The notes beneath the pieces are model-generated. The model was not told the origin of the DNA. It searched no databases and saw nothing but the letters and a program-made list of their open reading frames with translations. DNA of 62,434 nt from CAXSBR01 sp964236495 (GTDB taxonomy: Bacteria; Actinomycetota; Actinomycetes; Mycobacteriales; Jatrophihabitantaceae). Below are positions 35,156 to 44,408 of the stretch, one piece after another. The stretch's first letter is position 1, and every line of letters starts with the position of its first letter. The translations under genes were made by a program, and so were the position numbers. The DNA lies in contig CAXSBR010000017.1 in NCBI GenBank assembly GCA_964236495.1, positions 1-62,434 on the forward strand, in the 5' to 3' direction.

Positions 35156-35156
<1 letters not shown>
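32337..35156 (+). CDS. FtsX-type ABC transporter permease with very large external domain
   Basis: About 939 residues. One helix near the N-terminus (about 17-37) is followed by an outside region of nearly 590 residues. Then come three helices (about 630-730) with the FtsX motif RARHTELGVLACLGWRPARLFGIVLTE, and four more (about 776-923) with a second FtsX copy DQAGELAVLQATGWTDAQLSGLVLRQG. This is the MacB/LolE type of mechanotransmission permease, not a classical importer. GTG 32337 has GGAAG ten bases upstream; GTG 32328 is the alternative. The stop overlaps the ATPase start (TGATG). It likely exports or senses a substrate at the surface. Confidence 0.85.
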
Positions 35157-35905
<749 letters not shown>

Positions 35906-36416
35906 CTTCACAAGCCGAACCCAGAGCGGACTCACCGCGACGGCGACGCCGACTTACGCCCCGCGAATAACTGACAGCAAGCTCTCCACGTCGCACCGAG
36001 CGGAAGGCTTACCGGGACGACGGTCCGGGCGATTTCTACAGGGGCGCCGGATCAAAATAGTGCACTTGGATTCTTGCGCTAATTCATGTGCGGTAAAGAC
36101 GGTGTGGCTCAGCGCCGACGTCATCCCGGCGGTCGTGTACATCGAAGTCGACCGACCCAAAGTCGTGGATGCGCTCATTGTCCCGGCGCGCCAGTGCGTC
36201 ACTTGAGTGCCGGTCACCGCGCTCATGCTCGCGGCGTTGCGGCTCGACCGGGGTACATAAGACGGCCAGAGCTAACGCGTCGACACCGGTCAGCAGCTGT
36301 GCCGGCCGGGGACGCGAGGACGGGTATGCGTGAAGTGGTCGACGGTCAGGTCGTTGCCTGCGGCGCCCAAGGCACTGAGGCGCGTAGTAGCAGCCGACGC
36401 CCGGCCAAGGGCTCGG
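35906..36416. other. 511-base gap with one short doubtful frame
   Basis: Between the ABC operon and the toxin gene no family is recognised. A forward frame from GTG 36060 to the TGA at 36204-36206 could give 48 residues ending VVYIEVDRPKVVDALIVPARQCVT. That stretch looks protein-like and may be a leftover of a lost gene. The rest appears non-coding. Confidence 0.35.
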
Positions 36417-36806
36417 TCAGCGGACGCGGATCTCGACGTCGTGGCCGGTGGAGCGGGCCAGTCGTGTGTCGCGCGTCAGCACCGGGCACTGCAGTGCCTC
36501 CGCGAGAACCACGTATGCAGCGTCGTACGCGCTGAGGTTGTCTCGGAGGCTGAATGCCCGCAGGCGCAGCGGCGCAGCGCTAGGCCAACGCTGGATGGGC
36601 AGCGCGTCGAAGTCGAAGAGGGCGTCGCGGGCCCGGGCCGGGGTGAGGTGGTTCCGCGAAGTCAGCCCGCGCAGAGCGGAGACGACCTCGAAGTCCAGCA
36701 GCGTCGGGGCGTGCAGATCTTCTTCGGCGAGCGCGGCACGGAGATCTTCGCTGCCGTTGACCGCAGTAAGCGCGTCGACCACGGCCGCGCAATCGACGAC
36801 GATCAC
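36417..36806 (-). CDS. vapC: PIN-domain toxin, VapC family
   Basis: VapC toxins are Mg-dependent RNases, usually cutting tRNA or rRNA. The acidic active site is complete: Asp5 (IVVDCAAV), Glu40 (LLDFEVVSAL), Asp95 (YDAAYVVLAEAL) and Asp113 (LTRDTRLAR). The length of 129 is standard. Its ATG overlaps the antitoxin stop by four bases, the usual antitoxin-first order. The target RNA is unknown. Confidence 0.9.
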   Translation of the reverse strand: MIVVDCAAVVDALTAVNGSEDLRAALAEEDLHAPTLLDFEVVSALRGLTSRNHLTPARARDALFDFDALPIQRWPSAAPLRLRAFSLRDNLSAYDAAYVVLAEALQCPVLTRDTRLARSTGHDVEIRVR

Positions 36807-37060
36807 CCCCGCGGTGGGAAAGTCAGCTGCTCGTCCCTCTCGCCCCGAAAGGCCGCGATCACTTCGGTGGCTGAGGCATTTGCTCGCTCAGCACGTTGCG
36901 CGGCCCTATCGAGTACCTCGGCAACAGTGGGGCGCGCGGTTTCCCGATCGATGATGTCGAGCAGGAAGGCGTTAAGCGACTGGCCTCGAGCCGCCGCTCG
37001 TGCCTTCAGCCCGCGCCTAGCCTCGTCAGGTACATCTCTGATTTGGAGCAACGAAGTCAT
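36803..37060 (-). CDS. vapB: Antitoxin of the VapB/FitA type
   Basis: The 85-residue protein has an N-terminal ribbon-helix-helix fold (LLQIRDVPDEARRGLKARAAARGQSLNAFLLDII) that binds operator DNA, and a C-terminal tail (about 45-85) for toxin binding. It resembles the FitA subgroup. No Shine-Dalgarno is seen before ATG 37060, so the mRNA may be leaderless. It likely represses its own operon through the palindrome just upstream. Confidence 0.87.
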   Translation of the reverse strand: MTSLLQIRDVPDEARRGLKARAAARGQSLNAFLLDIIDRETARPTVAEVLDRAAQRAERANASATEVIAAFRGERDEQLTFPPRG

Positions 37061-37062
37061 TA

Positions 37063-37085
37063 ATACAATCTATATCAACCTGTAT
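37063..37085. promoter_or_regulatory. Candidate VapB operator and promoter
   Basis: ATACA and TGTAT arms are spaced 13 bases apart directly upstream of vapB, in an AT-rich patch that stands out in this GC-rich genome. The AT-rich run reading TATAGAT on the minus strand lies about ten bases before the ATG and could be a -10 element. Ribbon-helix-helix antitoxins bind such sites. Confidence 0.45.
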
Positions 37086-37331
37086 CCAGTATGCCTGTGA
37101 TTATGTCAGCGCCCTCGAAGATGAGGCAGTCGACGCCCAACGACGAACCGTTGACTGGGGCGGTCGAGCAGTCACCTGGCTGGCTTGTCGGGGTCAGCTG
37201 TACGGGACGTAGGAGCAGCTTCGCTGCGCGGCCTGCACCGCGGCCCGTTTAACCTCACCAGCTATCGCGGGCGATCCCCTGTCGGTGACGCGCTGCCGGG
37301 ACAAACCCCGCGCCTGTGGGAGGATCCCGCA

Positions 37332-38081
37332 ATGAAGGTTCGTTCCCGTCTCGCGGTGGCGGCCACCAGCGCCCTACTCGCCAGCATTACACCCGCAGTA
37401 GCAGCGGCACACGCGGCTACAAAACCGGGCCTGTCGTGGCACTTCACCGACGCCACTGTCTCCGCGGCAGCAAAAACCACCCTTACGTGGAAGGTCACCC
37501 ACCCCGCAAAGAACGGGCACGTTCTGCTGCAACGCGCTTACGGCGCACACCACCACTACAAGACCGTCACCACCCTGGCCAGCACGTCGGGCAAGGTCAC
37601 CCGCGCCGGAACCGCGACGATCACCGCGCCCGGGCAAGGGGCGCACGAGTTCCGCGTCGTGGTTACCAGCGCAGCGGGCAAGGTCGAGGCTGTGCTGCAC
37701 CACGGATTGTGGAGTTACGCCGACGTGTCCTGGTCGACGCTGATGCACGACGGCAGTACGCACACGGCACAGGTCGGCGGCCGCCCATTCCGTTACGCCG
37801 AGTCCTTTCAAGACAGCGGCGTGGGATTCAGCGCCACCAGCTGCAGAGCGACGACCATCGCCGGTGCGATCGCTGACAGCGGCAGTGGCACCGCGGACAT
37901 CACGGTCAAAGAGAGCAACGTCGTTCGAGGCACCATCAACATTGCCGCACGCGGCAGCGTGCACAAGCGAACGTTTCCTATCGCCGCTGGTGAGCTGGAA
38001 ATCGACATGCACGCAGACAACGAAGCTCTTGTCAACGGCGTTTTCTCCTGCTACACCCCCGACGGATTTCCCACCAAGTAG
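37332..38081 (+). CDS. Secreted protein of unknown function
   Basis: A signal peptide covers about residues 1-29 (MKVRSRLAVAATSALLASITPAVAAAHA). The mature part of about 220 residues shows a first half like an Ig-type or fibronectin sheet domain (KTTLTWKVTHPAKNGHVLLQRAY...GAHEFRVVVTSAAGK) and a second half with two Cys (TSCRATT, SCYTPDG). ATG 37332 has GGGAGG ten bases upstream. No enzyme motif is visible. The gene stands alone. Confidence 0.7.
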   Translation: MKVRSRLAVAATSALLASITPAVAAAHAATKPGLSWHFTDATVSAAAKTTLTWKVTHPAKNGHVLLQRAYGAHHHYKTVTTLASTSGKVTRAGTATITAPGQGAHEFRVVVTSAAGKVEAVLHHGLWSYADVSWSTLMHDGSTHTAQVGGRPFRYAESFQDSGVGFSATSCRATTIAGAIADSGSGTADITVKESNVVRGTINIAARGSVHKRTFPIAAGELEIDMHADNEALVNGVFSCYTPDGFPTK

Positions 38082-38364
38082 CCGCCGAGCGCCCCGCTTT
38101 GGCGTTTCTGCTGGATCGCGAAAACCCGTCGACGGGAACTCGAGCACAGTTCCACGCCAGGTACGCCGCACCACTTATTGGCTGGGCGGAATGTGTCGTC
38201 GGCCGACCATTTAGATTCACTGCGTCCAGATTCCCAGGCGGGATCGCCAGGCATTCAAGGTCTCCCGCCGCACGGCCGGATCGTAGGTCGGGTCCATAGT
38301 CAGCCCGGATCGGCCTTCATGCACACGGTTTGCTGTACGTCCATCTCAGTGCTGGCGTGCGGTG

Positions 38365-39621
38365 TCACCGTGCTGGTGTGCGTAGGGCCAGTTGAGTCAT
38401 TGGCGGCAGGGTCGCCGGGAGTAGGCGCACGTGCCCGGTCTTGTCGACGACGGCGATGCGGCCATTCGCGGCGACGGTGAACAGGTACCGGCTATCGGGG
38501 GTCCACACCAAGCGGGAAGCATTCTGGTTCTCAGGTAGTGCGACGTGCGCTGTCCGCGCGTGTCCGGACCGCAGGTCGAGCAGAGTGAACCGCGACGTTG
38601 CCGCGGAATCGTTTTCGAACAGAGCGGCGGTCGACCCGTCGGCGCAGATGACTCCGTCGTCGTCGGCTTGTCTGCGGCGGGCGCCGAGCGTCCGCCGCTG
38701 GCCGGAGAGTCGATTGATCGACACGGTGTCACAGCGATGACGTGAGTCGCACTCGGCCACCAGCCAGCCGGTCGGTCCGACGGCTAACAGTTCGCCGGTG
38801 GTGATCCGGTGCACACCGTCGGGGCGGACGTCGTACACGCCGCTGGTATCGCCGTAGGCCAGGTAGCCGGCACCGTCTGAACGCGATGTCTCCGGCGGCG
38901 CCTGCAGCACCGGACCGGAAGCCCGACCGTCGAGGTCGACCAGGCGCATACGGTCGCCCGCCGGGGTGGACACCCAGACATGACGTGCGTCGGGCCCGGG
39001 AAAGGCCGGGCCGGTGAACGCGGGGATGTCGAGCGTCTGCGCGGGCCGGTCGCCGCGAACCAGGTACCCCGTTCCAGAGTCGGGCGGGTATGCGATCACC
39101 CGGTCGGGGCCGACCAGGAATGAGATGAGGCCGAAGCCGTCGCTGGGTAGCGGCGGCACCTGGATCTGGGCGATCCGGCCGGTGGCCAATTCCACGCGTA
39201 GCAGTGCCGACTGGCCGCGGGCGAATAGGTCGGTGCCCGCGGCGGCCGAAACGACGGCACCGCCCAGGCGGGTCACGGTGACCACTTTCACCGGCGCATC
39301 GGTCACCGTGGTCCTCGACGCTGAAACGACTCGCCGATGCTCGGTGAGCACGGGGCGCGGTCGGGACGAGTCGGGCGTTGGGCCTGAGGAGTGGCTCGGT
39401 GCTGGTGGCGTGGCCGAGTTGCGATCACGGGAGTGGTAGACCAGCACGGCCACCAGCACGGCCGCCGCCACCGCCAGCGTTACCCACCACGTCCACCGGA
39501 TCGGGCGTCGAGGCGGCAAGCGCTCCAACTGGTCGTCCGACGATGCGGCGTGCAGAAGCTCGACGTCAGGAAAGGCGACCGCGTCCTCACTGCGGCGGCG
39601 CCCGCCTCGGTCACCGCTCAT
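38365..39621 (-). CDS. Membrane-anchored protein with propeller-like outer domain
   Basis: A cytoplasmic N-terminus of about 42 residues ends in basic PPRRPIRW, a helix spans about residues 44-62, and a Ser/Pro linker leads to about 310 outer residues. That domain has recurring strands such as GTGYLVRGDRPAQTLDIP, RHVWVSTPAGDRMRLVDLDG, GYLAYGDTSGVYDVRPDG and RYLFTVAANGRIAVVDKTGHVRLL, a WD40/PQQ-like propeller pattern. One pair of Cys (CDSRHRC) may form a disulfide. No family name is secure and the function is unknown. Confidence 0.68.
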   Translation of the reverse strand: MSGDRGGRRRSEDAVAFPDVELLHAASSDDQLERLPPRRPIRWTWWVTLAVAAAVLVAVLVYHSRDRNSATPPAPSHSSGPTPDSSRPRPVLTEHRRVVSASRTTVTDAPVKVVTVTRLGGAVVSAAAGTDLFARGQSALLRVELATGRIAQIQVPPLPSDGFGLISFLVGPDRVIAYPPDSGTGYLVRGDRPAQTLDIPAFTGPAFPGPDARHVWVSTPAGDRMRLVDLDGRASGPVLQAPPETSRSDGAGYLAYGDTSGVYDVRPDGVHRITTGELLAVGPTGWLVAECDSRHRCDTVSINRLSGQRRTLGARRRQADDDGVICADGSTAALFENDSAATSRFTLLDLRSGHARTAHVALPENQNASRLVWTPDSRYLFTVAANGRIAVVDKTGHVRLLPATLPPMTQLALRTPAR

Positions 39622-39700
39622 GACGCCATGCTTGCAGAACGCACCAACGAAGCGTGCTACCGCATCCCGTCACATCCTCGCAACCTCTGCCACGGCGAAC

Positions 39701-40317
39701 ATGAACGGCCTGCTGCGCGACTGGTTCCCGAAGCGGACCGATCTCAGCGTCGACACCCCGGCGTGCCTGAACCCCAGGCTGCAAAGGTAGAAGTCTCGCG
39801 GTCTTGGCACTCCAGCGCTCACCGAGTACGGCGAGCGCGAAGTCACCGAACCATGGGCATGGGCCGGCCCCGCCACGTCGGTCACCGGCCGCACCTGGGG
39901 AGGCTGCATCGAGGTCATCCAATGGGTACTCACTGCGGGCCGTTTCCCGCAGAACCCGGCCGCGCTTGACGGTGGAGTGCTCCTCCTGGAGAGCAGTGAG
40001 GACATCGTTCCGGCTCGAGAGTTCGGTTGGAGACTGCGTTCCCTGGGTGAGCGGGGACTGCTCGCCGCCGCCGCCGCGGTACTCGTAGCGCGACCACCGG
40101 CGTCCGACTTCGCCACGCGACCCTCACCGGGCGGACGCGCCGACCACCGCGCTGCTCAGCGTGACGTCGCAATCGATCTGGTCGGCCAGTACAACCCTGA
40201 CGCCGTCGTCTGCGTCGGGGTGCCCTTCGGACACACCCGCCCCAGTGGCTCCTGCCTTACGGCGGATACGTGACCGTTGACGGGGTCCAGCGCACAATCT
40301 GGGCCGACTACCACTGA
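39701..40317 (+). pseudogene. Dead S66-family LD-carboxypeptidase
   Basis: The fragment reads GLLRDWFPKRTDLS, an in-frame TAG at 39788, then TEPWAWAGPATSVTGRTWGGCIEVIQWVL, LDGGVLLLESSED, LRSLGERGLLAAAAAVLVARPP, AVVCVGVPFGHTRP and, after a one-base loss near 40245, QWLLPYGGYVTVDGVQRTIWADYH. The GGC-E-WV and GVPFGHTRPQ blocks are the C-terminal half of the S66/MccF group, which trims cell-wall tetrapeptides or inactivates microcin C. The N-terminal half with the nucleophile Ser is missing. Confidence 0.78.
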
Positions 40318-40464
40318 GCCGCTGACAGCCGTATCGATCGGCGGGTGGCTTGCTCAATAGGCGGCAGGGGTTCCGCGCCGTCGGCGTCGGTAGTCAGACT
40401 GTTGTTCGGAAAGTCGTTAGGAGCCCCGAGCAGCCCGGTGCATGCTCGTCCGGTGCAACCCTTT

Positions 40465-41034
40465 ATGCAAACGGCGCGCCTGGTACTACGACGCTTCACT
40501 GCCGATGACGCTGACTTGCTGATCGAGCTGGACAGCGACCCGGCGGTGATGCGTTACCTGAGCGGAGGAAAGCCGGAAAGTGCGCCGGAAGTCGTACGCG
40601 AGCGCGCCCTTCCCAGCATCCTCGCGGGCTACGAGCGGTGGGGCGGCGACTTAGGGCTGTTCGCTGCGCATGAGAAGGACAGCGGTGCCTTCATCGGGTG
40701 GTTCTGCCTGCGTCCGGAACGCGACGGTCCGACGGACGAGGTCGAACTCGGGTACCGGCTGCGCCAGCAGGCTTGGGCGAAGGGTTACGCCACTGAGGGC
40801 TCGCAGGCCCTGCTGGAGAAGGCTTTCACCGAACTCGATGTGCGCTTGGTCTGGGGCGAAACGATGTGCGTGAACCTGCCCTCCCAGAAGGTGATGGAAA
40901 AGGCCGGGATGACGATCGCGAAATCGGTACCTACCCCTGATGACATGTTGATGGTCGAGGGCTCTGAACTCGGTGGTCTTCGATACGAGATCGCAAAGGA
41001 GCGGTGGGAGCAGCTGCAACCAGAACGCGAATGA
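40465..41034 (+). CDS. GNAT acetyltransferase, RimJ/RimL type
   Basis: The 189-residue product opens MQTARLVLRRFTADDADLLIELDSDPAVMRYLSGG, the RimL-type N-terminus. It continues EVELGYRLRQQAWAKGYATEGSQALLEKAF with the acetyl-CoA loop QAWAKGYATEG, and CVNLPSQKVMEKAGM. The group acetylates N-termini of ribosomal proteins, aminoglycosides or other amines; the substrate is unclear. ATG 40465 was chosen by family; GTG 40453 is possible. It stands alone. Confidence 0.83.
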   Translation: MQTARLVLRRFTADDADLLIELDSDPAVMRYLSGGKPESAPEVVRERALPSILAGYERWGGDLGLFAAHEKDSGAFIGWFCLRPERDGPTDEVELGYRLRQQAWAKGYATEGSQALLEKAFTELDVRLVWGETMCVNLPSQKVMEKAGMTIAKSVPTPDDMLMVEGSELGGLRYEIAKERWEQLQPERE

Positions 41035-41249
41035 ACGCTTCCTGCGGCAGCGGCGAAACTCAGAGTAAACATTCTGATGGCGCCTCGAACGATCGTTCTC
41101 CGGCTGGACGAAAACGTTCGACGACCCACGCCTCTGCGCCGCCTTGGCGGGTAGGTCATGGCATGGAACCTTCGGCCGGGTCCACCTGGTCCTACCATCG
41201 TCACGCCCAGCCACCACTGCCCACGAGGACTGCATCGGTGCATTCGAAC

Positions 41250-41636
41250 ATGCGACGTCATGCAGTCACCGTCATGCTGGTTGTTGCTGCTATGGCGGGG
41301 TGCAGCGGGGCTGCATCGCGGGGCACGGTCGAGGGCCAGTATCAGCTAGTCGGCGGGCCGGCACCCGGACTTCCACGGCCACAATCGGGCAAGATTTGGG
41401 CCTACACCGGCAACGTAACGCTGGCCCAAATCACCCGTACGAGAGCAAGACAAAGCATCCGGACGGACCGGCAAGGTAACTTCACTCTGCGACTGGAACC
41501 CGGGGAGTACACACTGCTGGGTGGCCTCGAAGGACCCGGTGCCTCGGCACGAACAAGCGGCTGCGGCTCGCCCGTCGCGGTCCACGTCAGGTCAGCCAAG
41601 ACTTCGAAAGTCGAACTCGTCTGCTCCGTGCCCTGA
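41250..41636 (+). CDS. Lipoprotein with small beta-sandwich-like domain, paralogue of the one at 256
   Basis: A short signal peptide MRRHAVTVMLVVAAMAGCSG ends in a lipobox (AAMAGC). The mature domain reads GKIWAYTGN...TDRQGNFTLRLEPGEYTLLGG...CGSPVAVHVRSAKTSKVELVCSVP. Strand order, the RQGNF-LEPGEY turn and the two-Cys tail match the C-terminal domain of the lipoprotein at 256-741. The pattern is that of carboxypeptidase-regulatory-like or prealbumin-like domains on surface proteins. No repeats are present here. Function unknown. Confidence 0.65.
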   Translation: MRRHAVTVMLVVAAMAGCSGAASRGTVEGQYQLVGGPAPGLPRPQSGKIWAYTGNVTLAQITRTRARQSIRTDRQGNFTLRLEPGEYTLLGGLEGPGASARTSGCGSPVAVHVRSAKTSKVELVCSVP

Positions 41637-41816
41637 AAGCGGCCGAGCTTCTCCACCACCTCTGCCTCACCCCGGGACCACACAACCTCGGCACCTGGGG
41701 CCACCCCAGACTTGACAGATTCAACTGAGGAACGTTCGGCGGGATAGTCCTGGTGATGATGTCCGCGGGACATTCCAGGACCCGACGGATCTGTTGTCGC
41801 GGCGTTACCGTGCACT

Positions 41817-42638
41817 GTGCCTGTTCCCGACGTCGGTGACGAGGAGCTGCTGGCGTCAGACGGCGTGACCCGCGTCGTGCAAATTGGCGACACCGTGCGG
41901 CGCCCGGCGCGCCCGTTCACCGCTTCGGTCCACGCTTACCTGACGCATTTGCACAGCAAGGGTTTCACCGCGGCGCCTCAGCCGCTGGGATACGACGGGC
42001 AGGGCCGGGAGGTTCTCTCTTTCGTCGCTGGTGAGGTGCCGGTCGAGCCGCTACCGGACTGGGCCACCACGCCGCAGGTGCTGGCGGCTCTGGCGCGGTT
42101 GGTCCGTCGTCTGCATGACGCTGCGCAGGGGTGGACGCCGCCGCCGGGCGCGGTGTGGGGGAGCATCCCCGGAGCGCCGCCGGCCGGAGTTGTTCCGCTG
42201 TTCGATGTTCCGGAGCTGATCTCTCACCAGGACTACTGTCCGGGCAACGTAGTCTTTCGCGACAGGCTCCCGGCGGCGTTCATCGACTTCGACCTTGCGC
42301 GTCCGACGACGCGGGTGGCGGACGCAGTTAACGCTCTGTACTGGTGGGTGCCGCTGCAGGATCCGCGAGACCGGCCCCCCGCACTCGTCGACGCGGATGT
42401 CTCGGCCCGGGTGCGCCTGTTCGCCGACGCTTACGGCATGGACGCAGCACAGCGCACGCAGATCGTGCCTGTGGCGGTGCGCCGGGCGGCGAACGCGACA
42501 CTGACTATGCGGGCTGCCGCGCAGGCCGATCCGGTGTTTCGTCGGTGGTGGGAAGAAGGCGTGAAGGATCGGATGCCCCGGGCCGAGCGCTGGGTCGCCG
42601 CCAACGCCGACCGTCTCCGCGATCATCTGTTCCAGTAG
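41817..42638 (+). CDS. Aminoglycoside phosphotransferase (APH)-family kinase
   Basis: The 273-residue kinase-like protein has the APH catalytic loop HQDYCPGNVVF (about residues 139-149) with the catalytic Asp, and the metal-binding AAFIDFDLARPTTRVADAV. The N-terminal lobe has the shortened glycine-less loop of the family with a basic VRRPARPFTASVHAYLTHL. Many such proteins phosphorylate sugars, choline or unknown small molecules, so antibiotic resistance should not be assumed. The start is GTG 41817. It stands alone. Confidence 0.82.
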   Translation: MPVPDVGDEELLASDGVTRVVQIGDTVRRPARPFTASVHAYLTHLHSKGFTAAPQPLGYDGQGREVLSFVAGEVPVEPLPDWATTPQVLAALARLVRRLHDAAQGWTPPPGAVWGSIPGAPPAGVVPLFDVPELISHQDYCPGNVVFRDRLPAAFIDFDLARPTTRVADAVNALYWWVPLQDPRDRPPALVDADVSARVRLFADAYGMDAAQRTQIVPVAVRRAANATLTMRAAAQADPVFRRWWEEGVKDRMPRAERWVAANADRLRDHLFQ

Positions 42639-43194
42639 CCGCCCGTCTACCGCTGCCGCAGTCGTATCGGTTGATGGCGCGCTGGTTGGCGCTCAGCACC
42701 CACAGCGTCGCAAAGCCTTAACCAGCGGTGATCGTTGAATAGGCGCTGCTGGCCATCAACTGTCGGCCGATGCCGTCGCGCCAGGCGTCAGCTTTACTTG
42801 AAACGACGTCAGTTCGGCGGCCCTGCGGGAGTCTTGGTCGTCGTCGCGGGCTGGGCATACATGGGCGAATCGGATCGATCGCGCTGCAAAGCATGGACAC
42901 GCCGTAGGCGGCGAACATCAACCGATACGGTCGGCCGCTCAGCACCCACGGAATCGCGGCGAATAGCGATCCCTTCCAGGTACCGTTTGTTGAATTGTGG
43001 CGCAATGCGGGGCTCAGCAGACACGTTTTCGGCGAAGACGCAGCTGGGCACTAGCCCAATTGCTGGATCGTTTCTCGATCGCAGGGTGGGTTTGAGCTCC
43101 GACTGCTTAGGAATGAATACCATCGCGCTCGCACTGCAACTAACCGGCGCGCGTACGTGTTAACCGTAACTGTCAGTGGTTTCAGGAAGGCTAC
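42639..43194. other. 556-base gap, no convincing gene
   Basis: Several short overlapping frames exist on both strands. The most protein-like piece on the minus strand reads IPWVLSGRPYRLMFAAYGV (about 42905-42960). I could not tie any to a family or a ribosome-binding site, so they may be gene remnants. No hairpin or repeat stands out. Confidence 0.4.
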
Positions 43195-44070
43195 TCATCG
43201 TCGGGTCGGCGCCACGGGACCGCTGGGGCAGCTCATCAGGTCGATAATTGCCCTGCGGGTCGTGGCGGGCTGCTCGGCCCAGGGGGCGTGACCGGCATCG
43301 TCGAGAACTATCCGGTCGGCTTGGGGGAGAGCGTTAAGCAAGGCGTCGGTAACCGGCCACGGTCGGGGATCATCCGCGCCGAAGATCATCCGGACCGGGC
43401 ACGCGATGGTCTTGGCTACATGCAAAAGATTTTCGGTAGCGCGGTCGGCCCACAACTCTCGGTTCGCAACAGCGTTGACATCGACGTCCGAGGGTCGAGT
43501 AGCCCACAGCGCCTTTGCGTGCATCGCGGCCGTCGCCGGCGAGAAGTCGGGCCGCCATTGCAGAAGGCACCACTCGCGTTCTTCGGCCGGTGTTCGAGCA
43601 CGTGCTCCCAGTTCTTTCCACCGGTCGAGATCCTCACCGAGGCGGTGATCTCGTTCTGTCACATAGGCAGGAAGGAAGGTGTCATCTGCGCCCACGCCAG
43701 CGATGTAGGCGACGCTTGTCGTCCTATCAAGGTGTCGGGCGGCGTATCGCAGAGCGAGCTCGGCACCCCACGAGTGGCCCAGTACCGCCCATCGGTCGAC
43801 GCCGAGCGCTGAGCGAAGTTGGTCCAGATCGTCAATGGCTTGGGTGATGGTGAAGGGTCCGTCACCGGTCGAACGCGCACATCCTCGTTGATCAAAGCGG
43901 ATGACCGTGAAGCTCTCGACGAGCAAGGATGCGAGGGGGCCGAGGTAGTCCCAGAGACCGGGCCCACCGTGGCAGCACACAATCGGCGGACCGGAGCCGC
44001 TCACCGTCGTCCAGAGCTGCGTGCCGTCGCGCAGCGTAACCACCTGCGTTTGCTCGCCAGCGTCGAGCAT
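43195..44070 (-). CDS. Alpha/beta-hydrolase, proline iminopeptidase-like
   Basis: The oxyanion loop is CCHGGPGLWDYLGP, the nucleophile elbow GHSWGAELALRYAARH (Ser at about 97), the acid FGADDPRPWP and the catalytic His DAGHAPWAEQP. HGGPG and GHSWG with DQRGCARST are the marks of the proline iminopeptidase/epoxide group (peptidase S33). Peptidase or esterase activity cannot be settled from sequence. The 291-residue length is normal. It stands alone on the minus strand. Confidence 0.83.
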   Translation of the reverse strand: MLDAGEQTQVVTLRDGTQLWTTVSGSGPPIVCCHGGPGLWDYLGPLASLLVESFTVIRFDQRGCARSTGDGPFTITQAIDDLDQLRSALGVDRWAVLGHSWGAELALRYAARHLDRTTSVAYIAGVGADDTFLPAYVTERDHRLGEDLDRWKELGARARTPAEEREWCLLQWRPDFSPATAAMHAKALWATRPSDVDVNAVANRELWADRATENLLHVAKTIACPVRMIFGADDPRPWPVTDALLNALPQADRIVLDDAGHAPWAEQPATTRRAIIDLMSCPSGPVAPTRR

Positions 44071-44408
44071 GCGCCTACAGTACGAGAACCGTTCGCGTTG
44101 ATGATCCGGCCTACCTCCGCGGCGACACGTCCAACCCGTTGACAGACGATGGGCCCGTTAATTCTCCAGAGCAGTGAGAAAGCCGTTCGTCGCCTTCGCC
44201 GAGGTGCATAACCCTGCCTCGCGCTATACCGCCGGAACCGAACATGTCCAGGGTCCTTGAAGGACGCGGCTTCCCTTCCCGATAGCCGGCGGCTGAGCGG
44301 GATGGAAGCAGCGGTAGCCGATCGAAGATCGAGGTGCCGGCGGCTACTTGCGTTCGCTGGGTGCGAACCCTTCTTGCCCAACTGGTGCGTGCGGGCTCAG
44401 GGTCGGGC
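44071..44408. other. 338-base gap between divergent genes
   Basis: This stretch should hold the promoters of the hydrolase and the epimerase-like gene. I saw no small gene and no clear palindrome in it. Confidence 0.5.

Noticed and set aside
41817..42638. Aminoglycoside resistance gene
   Set aside because: The fold is APH-like, but the family includes many non-antibiotic kinases, so only the family is claimed.
42718..43123. Two overlapping reverse frames of about 100 residues
   Set aside because: Both have partly protein-like stretches, but they overlap each other and lack ribosome sites and family matches. Mentioned only in the gap entry.
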